Below, piece by piece: positions 16,964 through 25,652 of a stretch of 64,000 bases of DNA. This DNA is from Skermanella sp. TT6. Lineage in GTDB: Bacteria; Pseudomonadota; Alphaproteobacteria; Azospirillales; Azospirillaceae. The number at the start of each line of letters is the position of its first letter. Position 1 is the first letter of the stretch. Made by a program: the position numbers and the translations under genes. The notes under the pieces were generated by a model. The model was not told the origin of the DNA and did no database searches. It saw only the letters and a list, made by a program, of their open reading frames with translations. Location: the NCBI RefSeq assembly GCF_016653635.2, contig NZ_CP067420.1, positions 3,135,501 to 3,199,500 on the forward strand, given 5' to 3'.

Positions 16964-17636
16964 CTACCGACAATCCCGCAGGAATTCGAAGACGCTCTCG
17001 ATCGCAGCGCTCGTCATGTACTTGCGTCCCGTTTCGGTGGGGTGAATGTCGCTTTCGGCAAGCACTTCGTAGGCTGGACGGAGACGGTCGATCCGGTCCG
17101 TCAGGCGCGTCAATCGATCCTCTATCTCACTGAGCCCGGCCCGCAGTTCATCCGGATGCCGTTCCACCACGGCAGCCAAGTCGAACACATCACGGACCTT
17201 GAAGGTGGATGGCCTGTAAAGCATCTTCTTCACGGCCGTTTCCCATGGCGTATCGATGTTCAAGATCCTGCCGCGGAATTCCCATGACTCGATAGCCCGA
17301 TCCGTGCGGCTACCGCTGATGATGAAGTCGATTTCACCGCGGTCCAGAACCAGCTTGAGATAGTTTCCTGGGTACTCGAACTTGCGGCCATCAAGAAGCT
17401 GTTTGGTGGCAGGATTGCGATTGGGCGACAAGTCCCGAATGATGTCGGCACTGCCGACGAAGGCGTTGATGTCGTAACTGTAGCGGTGGCCATAATGGAC
17501 TGCCAGTGACGTTCCTCCACCAAAAACTTCACTCAGGAATCACGGGCAGAGTATCAAAGAGTCGGATCGTCGAAGTCAGCAGGTCTTGCCAGGCTGAGGT
17601 CGGCCATTTCCTTGATCCAGGGAAGGTTTCGTCCAT
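16964..17636 (-). pseudogene. AbiEii-like nucleotidyltransferase toxin, frameshifted
   Basis: Reading from ATG at 17636 (GGAGAG six bases upstream) gives MDETFPGSRKWPTSAWQDLL to PVIPE, then TGA at 17529-17531. The next frame (+1) continues directly: EVFGGGTSLAVHYGHRYSYD, on through EIDFIISGS and the WETAVKKMLYRP/VRDVFDLAAV motif to a stop at 16964. Skipping one base joins them into a protein of about 225 residues with the AbiEii/AbiGii nucleotidyltransferase plan. The usual S-x-D-x-D reads SYDIN, so the second acidic residue is also lost. In AbiE systems such proteins are toxins paired with an upstream antitoxin; here the upstream gene overlaps by 83 bp and is itself split by an IS. Confidence 0.75.
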
Positions 17637-17914
17637 GCGTTACTCTCCAGGTGCGAGACGCGCGATAGAGCTGCTCGAAATCGACGACATTGGCAAGCAC
17701 GAGATCATGGATGGCTTCGATCGAAACCTCGTCGAAAAAGGCTTCGATATGGGGAAACCAGGCTGGGTCGGGATGCGAAGTGCTGAGGCAATGTAACAGT
17801 CCCGGGGCATCCAGATGGCGAGGGCGCGGCGCGTTGAGCGTGATCGTGTCCCCAGACGTGGTGTAGGATTGGCGTCACCAATCATCCTGGTTCCCAGCAG
17901 TCTGGCCGGGTTGC

Positions 17915-19123
17915 TCATGCCCCTGCGGCGGGCAGCATGATGGGGCTATCATCGCCGAGTGGAGCGATAGTTTCCAGTGTCATGTAGCGGGCGCGCTGGA
18001 CGGCCCATTCATCGTTCTGCTCCAGGAGAATAGCGCCGATGAGGCGAGTAATGGCGTCCTCGTTCGGAAAGATGCCGACAACGTCGGTCCGGCGCTTGAT
18101 CTCGCCATTCAGGCGCTCGATCGGGTTTGTCGAGTGTATCTTGACCCGATGTTCCTTTGGGAACGTCATGTAGGCCAGCACGTCGGTTTCCGCCTCGTCC
18201 AGGAGGGCTGCCAGCTTGGGAACTTTGGCGCGGATCTGATCGGCGACTTGGCGCCACTGGACTTTGGCGGCCTCGGCGGTGTCCTGGGCGAAGGCGGTCG
18301 CGATGAACGCGGCGAAGAGGCGCTTGCCCTGCTTGCCAGCATGCGCCATGGCGTTGCGCATAAAATGCACCCGGCAGCGCTGCCATGTCGCCTGGAACAC
18401 GCGCTGGACAGCGGCCTTGATGCCTTCATGGGTGTCGGAAATCACCAGCTTGACGCCGGCGAGACCGCGACGCTTGAGCTTGCGCAGGAATTCGAGCCAG
18501 AAGGTCTCGGCCTCCGATGCGCCGATGTCCATGCCCAGCACCTCGCGCCGGCCATCGGTGTTGACCGCCACCGCGACGGTCACGGCGACAGACACGATGC
18601 GTCCCTGCTGGCGCACCTTGACGTAGGTCGCATCGATCCAGAGGTAAGGCCAGTCGCCTTCGATCGGACGGTTCAGGAACGTCTTGACCCGGTCGTCGAT
18701 CTCTTCGCACAGGCGGCTGACCTGGCTCTTGGAGATGCCGCTCGTGCCCATGGCTTTGACCAGATCGTCCACCCCGCGGGTCGAAACGCCCTGGATGTAG
18801 GCCTCCTGGATCACCGCCGTCAGCGCCTTCTCGGCCATCCGGCGCGGCTCCAGAAATCCTGGAAAATAGCTGCCCTTGCGCAGCTTGGGGATGCGCAGTT
18901 CCACCGTGCCGGCTCTGGTTTCCCAGTCGCGATCCCGGTAGCCATTGCGCTGTGCGAGGCGGTCAGCCGAGCGCTCACCGTGACCGGCGCCGGTCACCGC
19001 CTGAACCTCCATCTCCATCAGCCGCTGGGCGGCAAAGCCGATCATCTCCCGCAGCACATCCGCATCAGTGCCCTTTTCAAGCATCGAGCGAAGCGTCATC
19101 ATCTCGTCGGTCATCGTGGTCAC
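17915..19123 (-). CDS. IS256-family transposase
   Basis: A 402-residue mutator-type (DDE) transposase that appears intact. The catalytic acids are seen in [29 protein letters not shown] and [20 protein letters not shown]; the C/H-type segment [11 protein letters not shown] lies between the last two. The N-terminal region ([27 protein letters not shown], split here by class) contains the DNA-binding helix-turn-helix. It lies inside an element with matching inverted repeats and reads away from the right end. Confidence 0.95.
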   Translation of the reverse strand: MTTMTDEMMTLRSMLEKGTDADVLREMIGFAAQRLMEMEVQAVTGAGHGERSADRLAQRNGYRDRDWETRAGTVELRIPKLRKGSYFPGFLEPRRMAEKALTAVIQEAYIQGVSTRGVDDLVKAMGTSGISKSQVSRLCEEIDDRVKTFLNRPIEGDWPYLWIDATYVKVRQQGRIVSVAVTVAVAVNTDGRREVLGMDIGASEAETFWLEFLRKLKRRGLAGVKLVISDTHEGIKAAVQRVFQATWQRCRVHFMRNAMAHAGKQGKRLFAAFIATAFAQDTAEAAKVQWRQVADQIRAKVPKLAALLDEAETDVLAYMTFPKEHRVKIHSTNPIERLNGEIKRRTDVVGIFPNEDAITRLIGAILLEQNDEWAVQRARYMTLETIAPLGDDSPIMLPAAGA

Positions 19124-19177
19124 CTTGGATCAGGTATGTGTTGTGGTGACCAGACTTTACCCGAGAACCACGATGAC

Positions 19178-19242
19178 CGCCCGTTCCGGGGCAGGCCCTC
19201 CGGTCGGCTACGCCTCCCTGCGGGCCTGCCCCGGAACGGGCG
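19178..19242. repeat. Long GC-rich hairpin inside the IS256 element
   Basis: Two 21-bp perfectly complementary arms (19178-19198 and 19222-19242) flank a 23-base loop, ending one base before the right inverted repeat and upstream of the transposase start. It could block transcription or translation entering from outside, or be a separate palindromic repeat captured by the IS. Confidence 0.7.
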
Positions 19243-19555
19243 CTCCTACACCACGCCTGGGGACTTGATCTTGAGCGTCGAAAGCACGAACTCCAGTTCG
19301 CGTTTCGCCAGACACGCCCGGGCATGACGATCACGCGCTTGCTTGGCCGCCGCCTTGATATCGGCCAGATCCGATTTGGGAACCTGGAGGCCCACCCGGA
19401 CCATACCGCGATGGTCCCTCTGGGCTGCGCGATATCGACGGACGCGCTTCGCCGCGGCGGGTTCGGCCATGTCTGACAGGCTCCGTATGGGAAAGTCGTT
19501 CCTCAATGTCGTGTACCCGGATCACGCTAACAAGCGCTTCCGGCAACTTCCCCCC

Positions 19556-19584
19556 TGGACAGCCCCGGCGTTCTTTTCTATAAG
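19556..19584 (+). promoter_or_regulatory. Sigma-70 promoter of tRNA-Phe copy 2
   Basis: TGGACA at 19556-19561, a 17-bp spacer and TATAAG at 19579-19584. It aligns with the promoter of copy 1 including the intervening CCGG and T-rich spacer, showing that the duplicated segment included the promoter and has since diverged, while the tRNA itself has not. Confidence 0.7.
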
Positions 19585-19639
19585 CACCTCCCTGCCCCAC
19601 CGCAGCACGGCGTCCTTGGCCGATGCGGATCATGGCGGC

Positions 19640-19715
19640 GCCCAGGTAGCTCAGTTGGTAGAGCAGGGGACTGAAAATCCCCGTGTCGGCGGTTCAAATC
19701 CGTCCCTGGGCACCA
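19640..19715 (+). tRNA. tRNA-Phe (GAA), copy 2
   Basis: A 76-base tRNA with anticodon GAA and encoded CCA, identical to the copy at 16883-16958. Sequences downstream of the two copies are unrelated. It marks the other edge of the segment holding the broken toxin-antitoxin-like module. Confidence 0.97.
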
Positions 19716-20027
19716 TCTTCCATGCACCCTGACAGTGATACCTCGATCCCCATGCGGAAGACGCGCGCGGTTGAGCCGTGCATGCCCCCATGTGGCGCGT
19801 ACCGAAACCTCCCTGCCCTTTCGCTCGGCTTCAAAGTCCGTCAAACAAACGCTGATCGGACATTCGTTTGCAATCTTAAGGAAAATTATTCTGGTATGCG
19901 TATTAACTGGTTCATTGTTGCGCACAAGCTCTGAAATCTTTCATTTTCATATACGAAGAGGCTGGCAATCCCTTTGAGAGTGTGTATGCTTCTCATGTTA
20001 TAGTCTGAAAGACATGGAGCACGTCAC
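19716..20027. other. AT-richer intergenic stretch after tRNA-Phe copy 2
   Basis: No gene is visible. Composition falls well below the surrounding GC level from about 19,850 on. TTGAGA at 19974 and TATAGT at 19999 could be a weak promoter (19-bp spacer) for the YdcH-family gene that follows. Confidence 0.4.
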
Positions 20028-20195
20028 ATGGTGAACGAGAATCACATTCAGGCTCTACGCGACCGCCATGCCTCCCTCGACCGACAGATAGAGGCCCTCC
20101 AGAAGCAGCCGGGCTCCGAAGACATCGACATCAAAAAACTTAAGTTTGATAAACTCAGGGTGAAGGACGAATTGGCGCGGCTTTCCCGCCACTGA
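20028..20195 (+). CDS. YdcH (DUF465) family small coiled-coil protein
   Basis: A 55-residue protein matching the YdcH/DUF465 pattern: an N-terminal helix HIQALRDRHASLDRQIEAL, a short linker (PGSEDID), and KKLKFDKLRVKDELARL. Proteins of this family are short helical hairpins of unknown function, common in proteobacteria. A GGAGC lies 10 bases before the ATG, and a hairpin followed by ATTTT lies just after the stop, so it is its own transcription unit. Confidence 0.85.
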   Translation: MVNENHIQALRDRHASLDRQIEALQKQPGSEDIDIKKLKFDKLRVKDELARLSRH

Positions 20196-20218
20196 GGAGA
20201 AGCACAGGCTTTTCTTCT

Positions 20219-20270
20219 GCCCTGCGGTCGCCCGGCGAGCGCCAGGCGCCGGTCCGCCGCAGGGCATTTT
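20219..20270 (+). terminator. Terminator after the YdcH-family gene
   Basis: GCCCTGCGG at 20219-20227 pairs with CCGCAGGGC at 20257-20265, followed directly by ATTTT. The loop contains a smaller GC-rich stem. Good position for an intrinsic terminator. Confidence 0.65.
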
Positions 20271-20332
20271 GCCGCCATTCGACCGCTTAATTCGTCACGG
20301 CAGGTTTTACGCTCCTTCACGTTCCCTCAGGA

Positions 20333-21508
20333 TCACGCCGCTCCCGTGCGCGGCCCCAATACTCCCGACCGAAACGCTATCAATCCGACCGCAGCCGCCA
20401 GGATTCCAAGGGAGCCCGGCAGCCCCAGCCCTTCGGCGACGAAGCCGACCAGCGGCGGTCCCGCCAGGAACCCGAAATAGCCGGCCGTCGTCACTGCGGC
20501 TATGGCGGAACCCGGCGCCATTCCCGGCGTCCGGCCCGCCGCGCTGAACAGGATCGGCACGATGTTGGCGAGGCCCAGCCCGACGAGGCCGAAGCCCAGG
20601 ACTGCGGCCACGGGATGGTGCAGCAAGAGCGCTCCGCCCAGGCCGGCCGCTGCCAGCAGCGATCCCCACCGAACCATCGCCACCGGACCGAAGCTGGCAA
20701 CCATGCGGTCGCCGGTCAGCCTTCCGACCGCCATGGCGGCGGAGAAGACGGCGTAACCCGCCCCGGCGAAGGCGGCGTCGGTACCGAGGTCGAGCTTGAG
20801 ATAGACCGCCGTCCAGTCCGACATGGCGCCTTCAAGCATCAGGATGAAGAAACCCATGGCGCCGAGCACCAGCAGCCGTCCGCGCGGGAGCACGAAACGC
20901 GGTCCCCCGCCCGTGCTGATATCGACCCCGTGAGGCAGCAGGAATCGCGCGGAGCCGAGCACCAGGATGAGGCCGCCGGCCGCCGTTGCAGTCACATGGG
21001 CTGCCGGGGTCAGTCCGAGCGGCAGCAGGACCACCGCGCTTCCCGCCCCGACCAGCCCACCGATGCTGAACAGCGCGTGGAGCGACGACATGACGGGCCG
21101 CCCGATGTTGCGCTCGACCGCCACCCCGTGAGCGTTCATCGCGACGTCCATCGCGCCGTTGAACACCCCGAACAGGATCAAGGCCAGGACCAGGGCCGGA
21201 AGACTGGAGGCCAGCAGCAGCGGCGGCGTCGTGAGGCAGTAGAGGAACGCCGCGGTCAGCGTGACGACCCGGCTGCCATGCCGCGCGATCAGCCACCCGG
21301 CAATCGGCATGGACACGACGGCCCCGCCGGCAATTCCCAGCAGCGCGAGCCCCAGCGTTCCGGTACTCAAGCCGAGCTTCTGCTGGACGGTCGGGATGTG
21401 GGGAACCCAGCTCGACAGGGCGACGCCGTTGACGAAGAAGATCACAGCGACCGCGATGCGGGCCTGGGCCGGTCGCGAGCGGTCCGCCATGGCGAGTTCC
21501 TGGGCCAT
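20333..21508 (-). CDS. MFS transporter
   Basis: A 391-residue major facilitator with about twelve hydrophobic helices. The motif-A-like loop reads GWLIARHGSRVVT after helix 2, and NGVALSSWVPHIP lies after helix 1. The overall pattern, including the symmetric GLGLANIVPILFSAAGR in the second half, resembles the YbjJ/fucose-permease-like group rather than the 14-helix drug pumps. The substrate cannot be read from the sequence. ATG 21508 is chosen because GGAG lies just upstream; ATG 21490 is possible. It is monocistronic, transcribed away from the tetR region. Confidence 0.85.
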   Translation of the reverse strand: MAQELAMADRSRPAQARIAVAVIFFVNGVALSSWVPHIPTVQQKLGLSTGTLGLALLGIAGGAVVSMPIAGWLIARHGSRVVTLTAAFLYCLTTPPLLLASSLPALVLALILFGVFNGAMDVAMNAHGVAVERNIGRPVMSSLHALFSIGGLVGAGSAVVLLPLGLTPAAHVTATAAGGLILVLGSARFLLPHGVDISTGGGPRFVLPRGRLLVLGAMGFFILMLEGAMSDWTAVYLKLDLGTDAAFAGAGYAVFSAAMAVGRLTGDRMVASFGPVAMVRWGSLLAAAGLGGALLLHHPVAAVLGFGLVGLGLANIVPILFSAAGRTPGMAPGSAIAAVTTAGYFGFLAGPPLVGFVAEGLGLPGSLGILAAAVGLIAFRSGVLGPRTGAA

Positions 21509-21693
21509 ACCCACTCCGCTTTGGCAAATTTAGCTAAATAATGAGAGGCCGGAAAACCGAAACGATGAGCGTCGAATCGCCCGGCTTGTCGGGATAGCCG
21601 AAGTGGCCGTTGCGACAAGATCACTGGATACCTGCACGACAACGAATGAAGCGCTTTGAAGTCAGCGCTTCCTCGAAGATTGTACCACTTATG

Positions 21694-22374
21694 TCACGAC
21701 TTAGCCGATCGATCGCATGGCAAATAGGCTCGGAGAAACGCCTCCACGGCATCCGAAACGATCCGGTCGACTTCATCCCGAGCGAAATGATCCTTCACGC
21801 CGAACAGCACGCTGAAATGCACGGGGGTCTGAAGCATCCCGATGAAATGCTCCGCTGCGCGCCAGGGATCCGCGATGTCAAGTCGACCACGCGCCGCCGT
21901 TTTGGCCAGATAGGAACCGAGGCTCTGCCTCATCTGGTTGGGGCCGGAGTTGAAGAAGATCCGGCCGAGATCGGGAAACCTCGTGGACTCCGCCACGACG
22001 ACGCGGAAGATGGCGACGGCCGGCGCCGACAGGAGCAGGTCCAGGAAGTTGCGGCCGATCTCGCGGAGGGCATCGTCGACCGCCTTCTCCTCCACGCCGG
22101 GCGCCCACAGCAGGCTCTGCTGCGTCCGGCACTCATGACTGACGATCGCGGCGAACAGTTCCTCCTTGCCGGAGAAGTGCGCGTAAAGGGTAGCCTTGGA
22201 AACGTTCGCCACCCGAGCGATCGCATCCATGCTCGTCGCGCCGAACCCCTGGCTCGTGAACAGCGTCTTGGCCGCGGACATGATCTGCGCGGCCTTCTGC
22301 CCTTGTCGGGCTTCGGGGGGGCGGCCATCGGCAGGCGTCATAGGCATGGCATCGTCTCCCATGGGATTGGTCAA
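21694..22374 (-). CDS. TetR/AcrR-family repressor of the adjacent EmrAB-type pump
   Basis: A 226-residue regulator. The N-terminal helix-turn-helix reads TSQGFGATSMDAIARVANVSKATLYAHFSGKEELF in two parts (about residues 41-75), typical of TetR. The C-terminal ligand and dimer domain has FRVVVAESTRFPDLG, as in AcrR/RamR-like relatives. Its gene is divergent from an HlyD/EmrB pair, and the 150-bp gap holds two closely matching palindromes, so it most likely represses both itself and the pump until a compound binds. Several ATG codons near the start are possible. Confidence 0.88.
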   Translation of the reverse strand: MTNPMGDDAMPMTPADGRPPEARQGQKAAQIMSAAKTLFTSQGFGATSMDAIARVANVSKATLYAHFSGKEELFAAIVSHECRTQQSLLWAPGVEEKAVDDALREIGRNFLDLLLSAPAVAIFRVVVAESTRFPDLGRIFFNSGPNQMRQSLGSYLAKTAARGRLDIADPWRAAEHFIGMLQTPVHFSVLFGVKDHFARDEVDRIVSDAVEAFLRAYLPCDRSAKS

Positions 22375-22380
22375 GGCACT

Positions 22381-22466
22381 AAACTAAACGGTTCAGTTTC
22401 GCCTTGACAAGCCTTATCGATCTGCTCACCTTTCCGGAAGAGTAGGTGAACTGAACCGTTCAGTTC
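22381..22466. promoter_or_regulatory. Two TetR-type operators in the divergent pump promoter
   Basis: GAACTGAACCGTTCAGTTC at 22448-22466 is a perfect 19-bp palindrome around its central base. AAACTAAACGGTTCAGTTT at 22381-22399 is the same site with one asymmetric position. A TTGACA lies between them at 22404-22409. Paired sites between a tetR gene and its pump are the usual layout for autoregulation. Confidence 0.85.
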
Positions 22467-22524
22467 CACAGCGCCGGGCCGAGCCCCGCGGCTCCGGGGA
22501 ACGGCGCACTTTGAGAGGTTACGG

Positions 22525-23619
22525 ATGATGCGCAGGTCGGTTCTGGTCGTGGCGGCTCTCCTGGTGCTGGCGGCCGGCGGCTATTTCGGCTGGCAGTGGT
22601 GGACGGTCGGGCGTTTCCTGGAATCGACCGACAATGCTTATGTGCACAGCGACATCTCGATCGTCAGTCCGAAGATCGCCGGCTACGTCGCCGACATCCG
22701 CGTCATCGAGAACCAGGAGGTGTCGGCCGGCGACATCCTGGCCGTGATCGACGATTCCGAGTACCGGGCACAGGAAGCGCAAGCCGACGCGGCGGTTGAA
22801 GCAGCGCAGGCCGCCATCGGCAGCATCGACAGCCGCATCATCCTCGAGCATTCCATGATCGTGCAGAGCCAAGCGACGATCGCGGGCGCGGAGGCCGACC
22901 TGCACCGCGCCCGGCAGGATTACGACAGGGTGAAAAGCTTGGTCAGCGGCGACACTGTCAGCCGCCAGCGGTACGACACGGCGGAAGCCGACCTCCGCAA
23001 GGCCGAAGCGGCGGTGAACAAGGCCGCCGCAGGCTTGGCTGCGGAGCACGACCAGCTCGGCGTGCTCCAGGCGTCGCGCAAGGAGGCTGAGGCGAAGCTC
23101 AGGCAGGCCAAGGCCAACCTCGACCTGGCGCGGGACAACCTGGGCCACACGGTGATCCGCGCGCCTGTCGCCGGCGTGATCGGCAACAAGGGCGTCCAGC
23201 TGGGCCAGTACGTCAAGGCCGGTTCCGCTCTTCTCGCCGTCGTGCCCCTGCCCGACGTCTATGTCGTCGCCAACTTCAAGGAGACCCAACTCGCCGGCAT
23301 GCGGCGCGGCCAGCCGGTCGACCTGTCGGTGGATGCCTTCCCCGGACGGATGCTGCGCGGCACCGTCGACAGCTTCGCGCCCGCCAGCGGTGCCCAGTTC
23401 AGCCTGCTGCCGCCGGAGAACGCGACCGGCAACTTCACCAAGGTCGTCCAGCGCATTCCCGTCCGCATCGCCGTCCCGTCCGACAACCCGCTGTCGGGCC
23501 TGCTCCGTCCCGGTCTTTCGGTGGAGGTCTCGGTCGACACCCGCGACGAGGGGACTGGGCCGCTGTCGGCCGGCGGTATCTTCGGAACCGCCGCCGCGGC
23601 CGAGACGGGACGCAAGTAA
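22525..23619 (+). CDS. HlyD/EmrA-family membrane fusion protein
   Basis: A 364-residue periplasmic adaptor anchored by one N-terminal helix (about residues 5-22). It has the biotinyl-lipoyl-like half motifs (STDNAYVHSDISIVSPKIAGYV and LGHTVIRAPVAGVIGNKGV, each split across the hairpin), a long alpha-helical hairpin between them (about 85-200), and the NFKETQLAGMRRGQPVDLSVD beta domain. It should couple the EmrB-like transporter to an outer-membrane channel, which is not encoded here. It overlaps the next gene by one base (TAATG). Confidence 0.92.
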   Translation: MMRRSVLVVAALLVLAAGGYFGWQWWTVGRFLESTDNAYVHSDISIVSPKIAGYVADIRVIENQEVSAGDILAVIDDSEYRAQEAQADAAVEAAQAAIGSIDSRIILEHSMIVQSQATIAGAEADLHRARQDYDRVKSLVSGDTVSRQRYDTAEADLRKAEAAVNKAAAGLAAEHDQLGVLQASRKEAEAKLRQAKANLDLARDNLGHTVIRAPVAGVIGNKGVQLGQYVKAGSALLAVVPLPDVYVVANFKETQLAGMRRGQPVDLSVDAFPGRMLRGTVDSFAPASGAQFSLLPPENATGNFTKVVQRIPVRIAVPSDNPLSGLLRPGLSVEVSVDTRDEGTGPLSAGGIFGTAAAAETGRK

Positions 23620-25175
23620 TGGCGGCCGGAGCGGCTGGAGCCCGGCACGTCACGGCGAAGGACTGGATCGGCTTCTTCGCCATGGTCGTGGGCATGTTCA
23701 TGGCGATCCTGGACATCCAGATCGTGTCGAGCAGCCTCGCGGAGATCCAGGCCGGTGTCTCGGCGAGCGCCGACGAGATCAGCTGGGTACAGACCTCCTA
23801 CCTGATCGCGGAGGTCATCATGATCCCGCTGTCCGGCATCCTGGCGCGCGTCATGTCGACCCGCTGGCTGTTCGTCGTCTCGGCGATCGGCTTCACCACC
23901 ATGAGCATCGCCTGCGCCTTCGCCTGGAACATCGAATCACTGATCCTCTTCCGGGCTTTGCAGGGTTTCCTCGGCGGCGCAATGATCCCGACCGTGTTCG
24001 CCACCAGCTTCTCGCTGTTCCCGGCGGACCGGCGCGCCGGCGTGTCGGTCATGATCGGCCTGGTGGCGACGATGGCGCCGACCCTAGGGCCGACCCTCGG
24101 AGGCTACCTGACTCAAAGCCTGTCCTGGCACTGGCTGTTCCTGATCAATGTCGGGCCCGGCCTGGTCGTGTCCGCCCTGGTGTGGAGCTTCGTCGATGTC
24201 GACAAGCCGGACCTGGGCGTGCTCAAGGGCTTCGACTTCCCGGGCCTCGTGTTCATGGCGCTGTTCCTCGGAACGCTTGAATTCGTGGTCGAGGAAGGCC
24301 CGCGCAACGACTGGTTCGAGGATCACGCGATCGCGACGGCGGCGGCCGTGTGCGCCGTCAGCGCCGTGCTGTTCTTCCGCCGCGTCCTCACCTATCACAA
24401 TCCGATCGTCGGCCTGCGCGCGTTCAAGGACCGCAACTTCGCGATCGGCTGCCTCTTCAGCTTCGTCATCGGCGTCGGGCTCTATGGCGCCGTCTACATC
24501 ATGCCGCTGTTCCTGGACCGTATCCGCGGCCTGAACAGCCTGCAGATCGGCATGGTCATGTTCGTCACCGGCATGTTCCAGTTCATGTCGGCGCCGGTAG
24601 CCGGCATACTGTCCAGGAAGATGGACCTGCGGCTGATGCTGGCGCTGGGCCTCGGGATGTTCGGCTTCGGCGTCTATCTCAACTCCATCCTCACCGCCGA
24701 GTCGGATTTCTGGGAGCTGTTCGTGCCGCAGGCGGTCCGCGGCTTCTCCCTGATGATGTGCTTCATCCCGATCAACACGCTGGCGCTCGGCACCCTGCCG
24801 CCCGAACAGCTCAAGAACGCGAGCGGCCTCTACAACCTCATGCGGAACCTGGGCGGGGCGATCGGGCTGGCCGCGATCAACACGGTGCTGATCGACCGTT
24901 TCGCCCTCCACATGTCCCGACTGTCGGACAACGTGACCACCGCCCGGCCGGGCGTGCAGGACATGCTGGACGGCCTGTCCGGCCGGCTGTCCGGCGTCAT
25001 CGCGGGCGATCCGGACCGGGCCGCGCTGAAGATCATCCACGGCCTGGTCGAGCGGGAGGCGATGGTCCTGACCTTCAGCGACTGCCTGCTGCTGATGGCC
25101 TGCGTCTTCGCCGCCGCGTTCCTGTTCATGCCGCTGGTCCGCAAGCCGCGCGCCGCCGTTGAGGGCGGGCACTGA
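23619..25175 (+). CDS. DHA2-family (EmrB-type) drug exporter
   Basis: A 518-residue inner-membrane proton antiporter of the 14-helix DHA2 group. It shows MFMAILDIQIVSSSLAEIQAG in helix 1, WVQTSYLIAEVIMIPLSG, RALQGFLGGAMIPTVFA and the motif-C-like GPTLGGYLTQSLSWHWLF. With the preceding adaptor and an unlinked outer-membrane factor it would export hydrophobic toxic compounds. Expression is probably controlled by the divergent TetR protein through the two palindromes. Confidence 0.93.
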   Translation: MAAGAAGARHVTAKDWIGFFAMVVGMFMAILDIQIVSSSLAEIQAGVSASADEISWVQTSYLIAEVIMIPLSGILARVMSTRWLFVVSAIGFTTMSIACAFAWNIESLILFRALQGFLGGAMIPTVFATSFSLFPADRRAGVSVMIGLVATMAPTLGPTLGGYLTQSLSWHWLFLINVGPGLVVSALVWSFVDVDKPDLGVLKGFDFPGLVFMALFLGTLEFVVEEGPRNDWFEDHAIATAAAVCAVSAVLFFRRVLTYHNPIVGLRAFKDRNFAIGCLFSFVIGVGLYGAVYIMPLFLDRIRGLNSLQIGMVMFVTGMFQFMSAPVAGILSRKMDLRLMLALGLGMFGFGVYLNSILTAESDFWELFVPQAVRGFSLMMCFIPINTLALGTLPPEQLKNASGLYNLMRNLGGAIGLAAINTVLIDRFALHMSRLSDNVTTARPGVQDMLDGLSGRLSGVIAGDPDRAALKIIHGLVEREAMVLTFSDCLLLMACVFAAAFLFMPLVRKPRAAVEGGH

Positions 25176-25460
25176 GGCTGCGCCGACGCTGCATGCTTCA
25201 TTCCGCCGCAAGACAAGCCACGCGAAAGTGGTAGTATGCCGGCCACTCACGCCGTTCACTTATAGTTAATTTCCTTAACGCTATAAGTCAGCAGCAACAA
25301 GCCGATATTCGCCGAAGCAGAAACGCAGGTAAGCCGTGCGACTATTCACGGCCCGCCGTGGTCTACTTCACAGGCAGACGACCTGTTCAGGGCCAGGATG
25401 TCGGCAGCGGTCCGATGGACACGCCATCGGGCACCGGCATTCTTTCGGAGATGAAGTGTT

Positions 25461-25652
25461 ATGGCACAGTCCGTGACCCGCGCGCTCCAGGCGATCAAGC
25501 GCTATGTGCAGGATCCCGACCAGATCGACCAGGCCATCCTTGCCTCGATCAACATCACGCTCTGTCTTGCCTCCGGCGGAGACGACCGCGTCGCGGAAGG
25601 CTTCAACAATGATATCCTGACCAACGGCAAGCGATTCCGCGCTCGCTCGTAA
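25461..25652 (+). CDS. Small protein of unknown function
   Basis: A 63-residue protein (MAQSVTRALQAIKRYVQD to GKRFRARS) with GGAG 12 bases before the ATG. An amphipathic N-terminal helix is likely; I recognise no family. About 200 bp upstream lies an AT-rich inverted repeat (CTTATAG 25259-25265 / CTATAAG 25281-25287) that may be a regulatory site. It is isolated, so the call rests on the ribosome site and codon use alone. Confidence 0.5.
   Translation: MAQSVTRALQAIKRYVQDPDQIDQAILASINITLCLASGGDDRVAEGFNNDILTNGKRFRARS

Larger units (their letters stand above)
17842..19270 (-). mobile_element. IS256-family insertion sequence with 8-bp target duplication
   Basis: The 1429-bp element has 27-bp imperfect terminal inverted repeats at 17842-17868 and 19244-19270, sharing GTCCCCAG-CGTGGTGTAGGA. 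It is flanked by the direct repeat TTGAGCGT at 17834-17841 and 19271-19278, the 8-bp duplication expected for IS256. It carries one transposase gene on the minus strand and a long GC-rich hairpin near its right end. The intact duplication and full-length transposase indicate a fairly recent insertion. Confidence 0.93.
17554..19470 (-). pseudogene. Antitoxin-like gene split by the IS256 element
   Basis: The N-terminal part starts at ATG 19470 (GGAG upstream) and reads MAEPAAAKRVRRYRAAQRD to FVLSTL at 19271. The rest resumes beyond the IS at 17833 and stops at 17554. Removing the element and one copy of its 8-bp duplication gives an uninterrupted 480-bp gene of 159 residues. The first 55 residues are basic, with a ribbon-helix-helix-like stretch (VRVGLQVPKSDLADIKAAAKQAR); the second half holds PDPAWFPHIEAFFDEVSIEA. 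I do not recognise the family. Its position before and overlap with an AbiEii-like toxin gene suggest an antitoxin. As it stands the N-terminal piece would end after six foreign residues. Confidence 0.75.

Noticed and set aside
17640-17918. A 92-residue minus-strand frame next to the IS256 transposase
   Set aside because: It crosses the IS boundary and is out of frame with the reconstructed antitoxin-like gene, whose frame makes better sense.
16964-19640. An integrated element using tRNA-Phe as attachment site
   Set aside because: No integrase is present and both tRNAs are complete with their own promoters; duplication plus module acquisition explains the data without an integrase.
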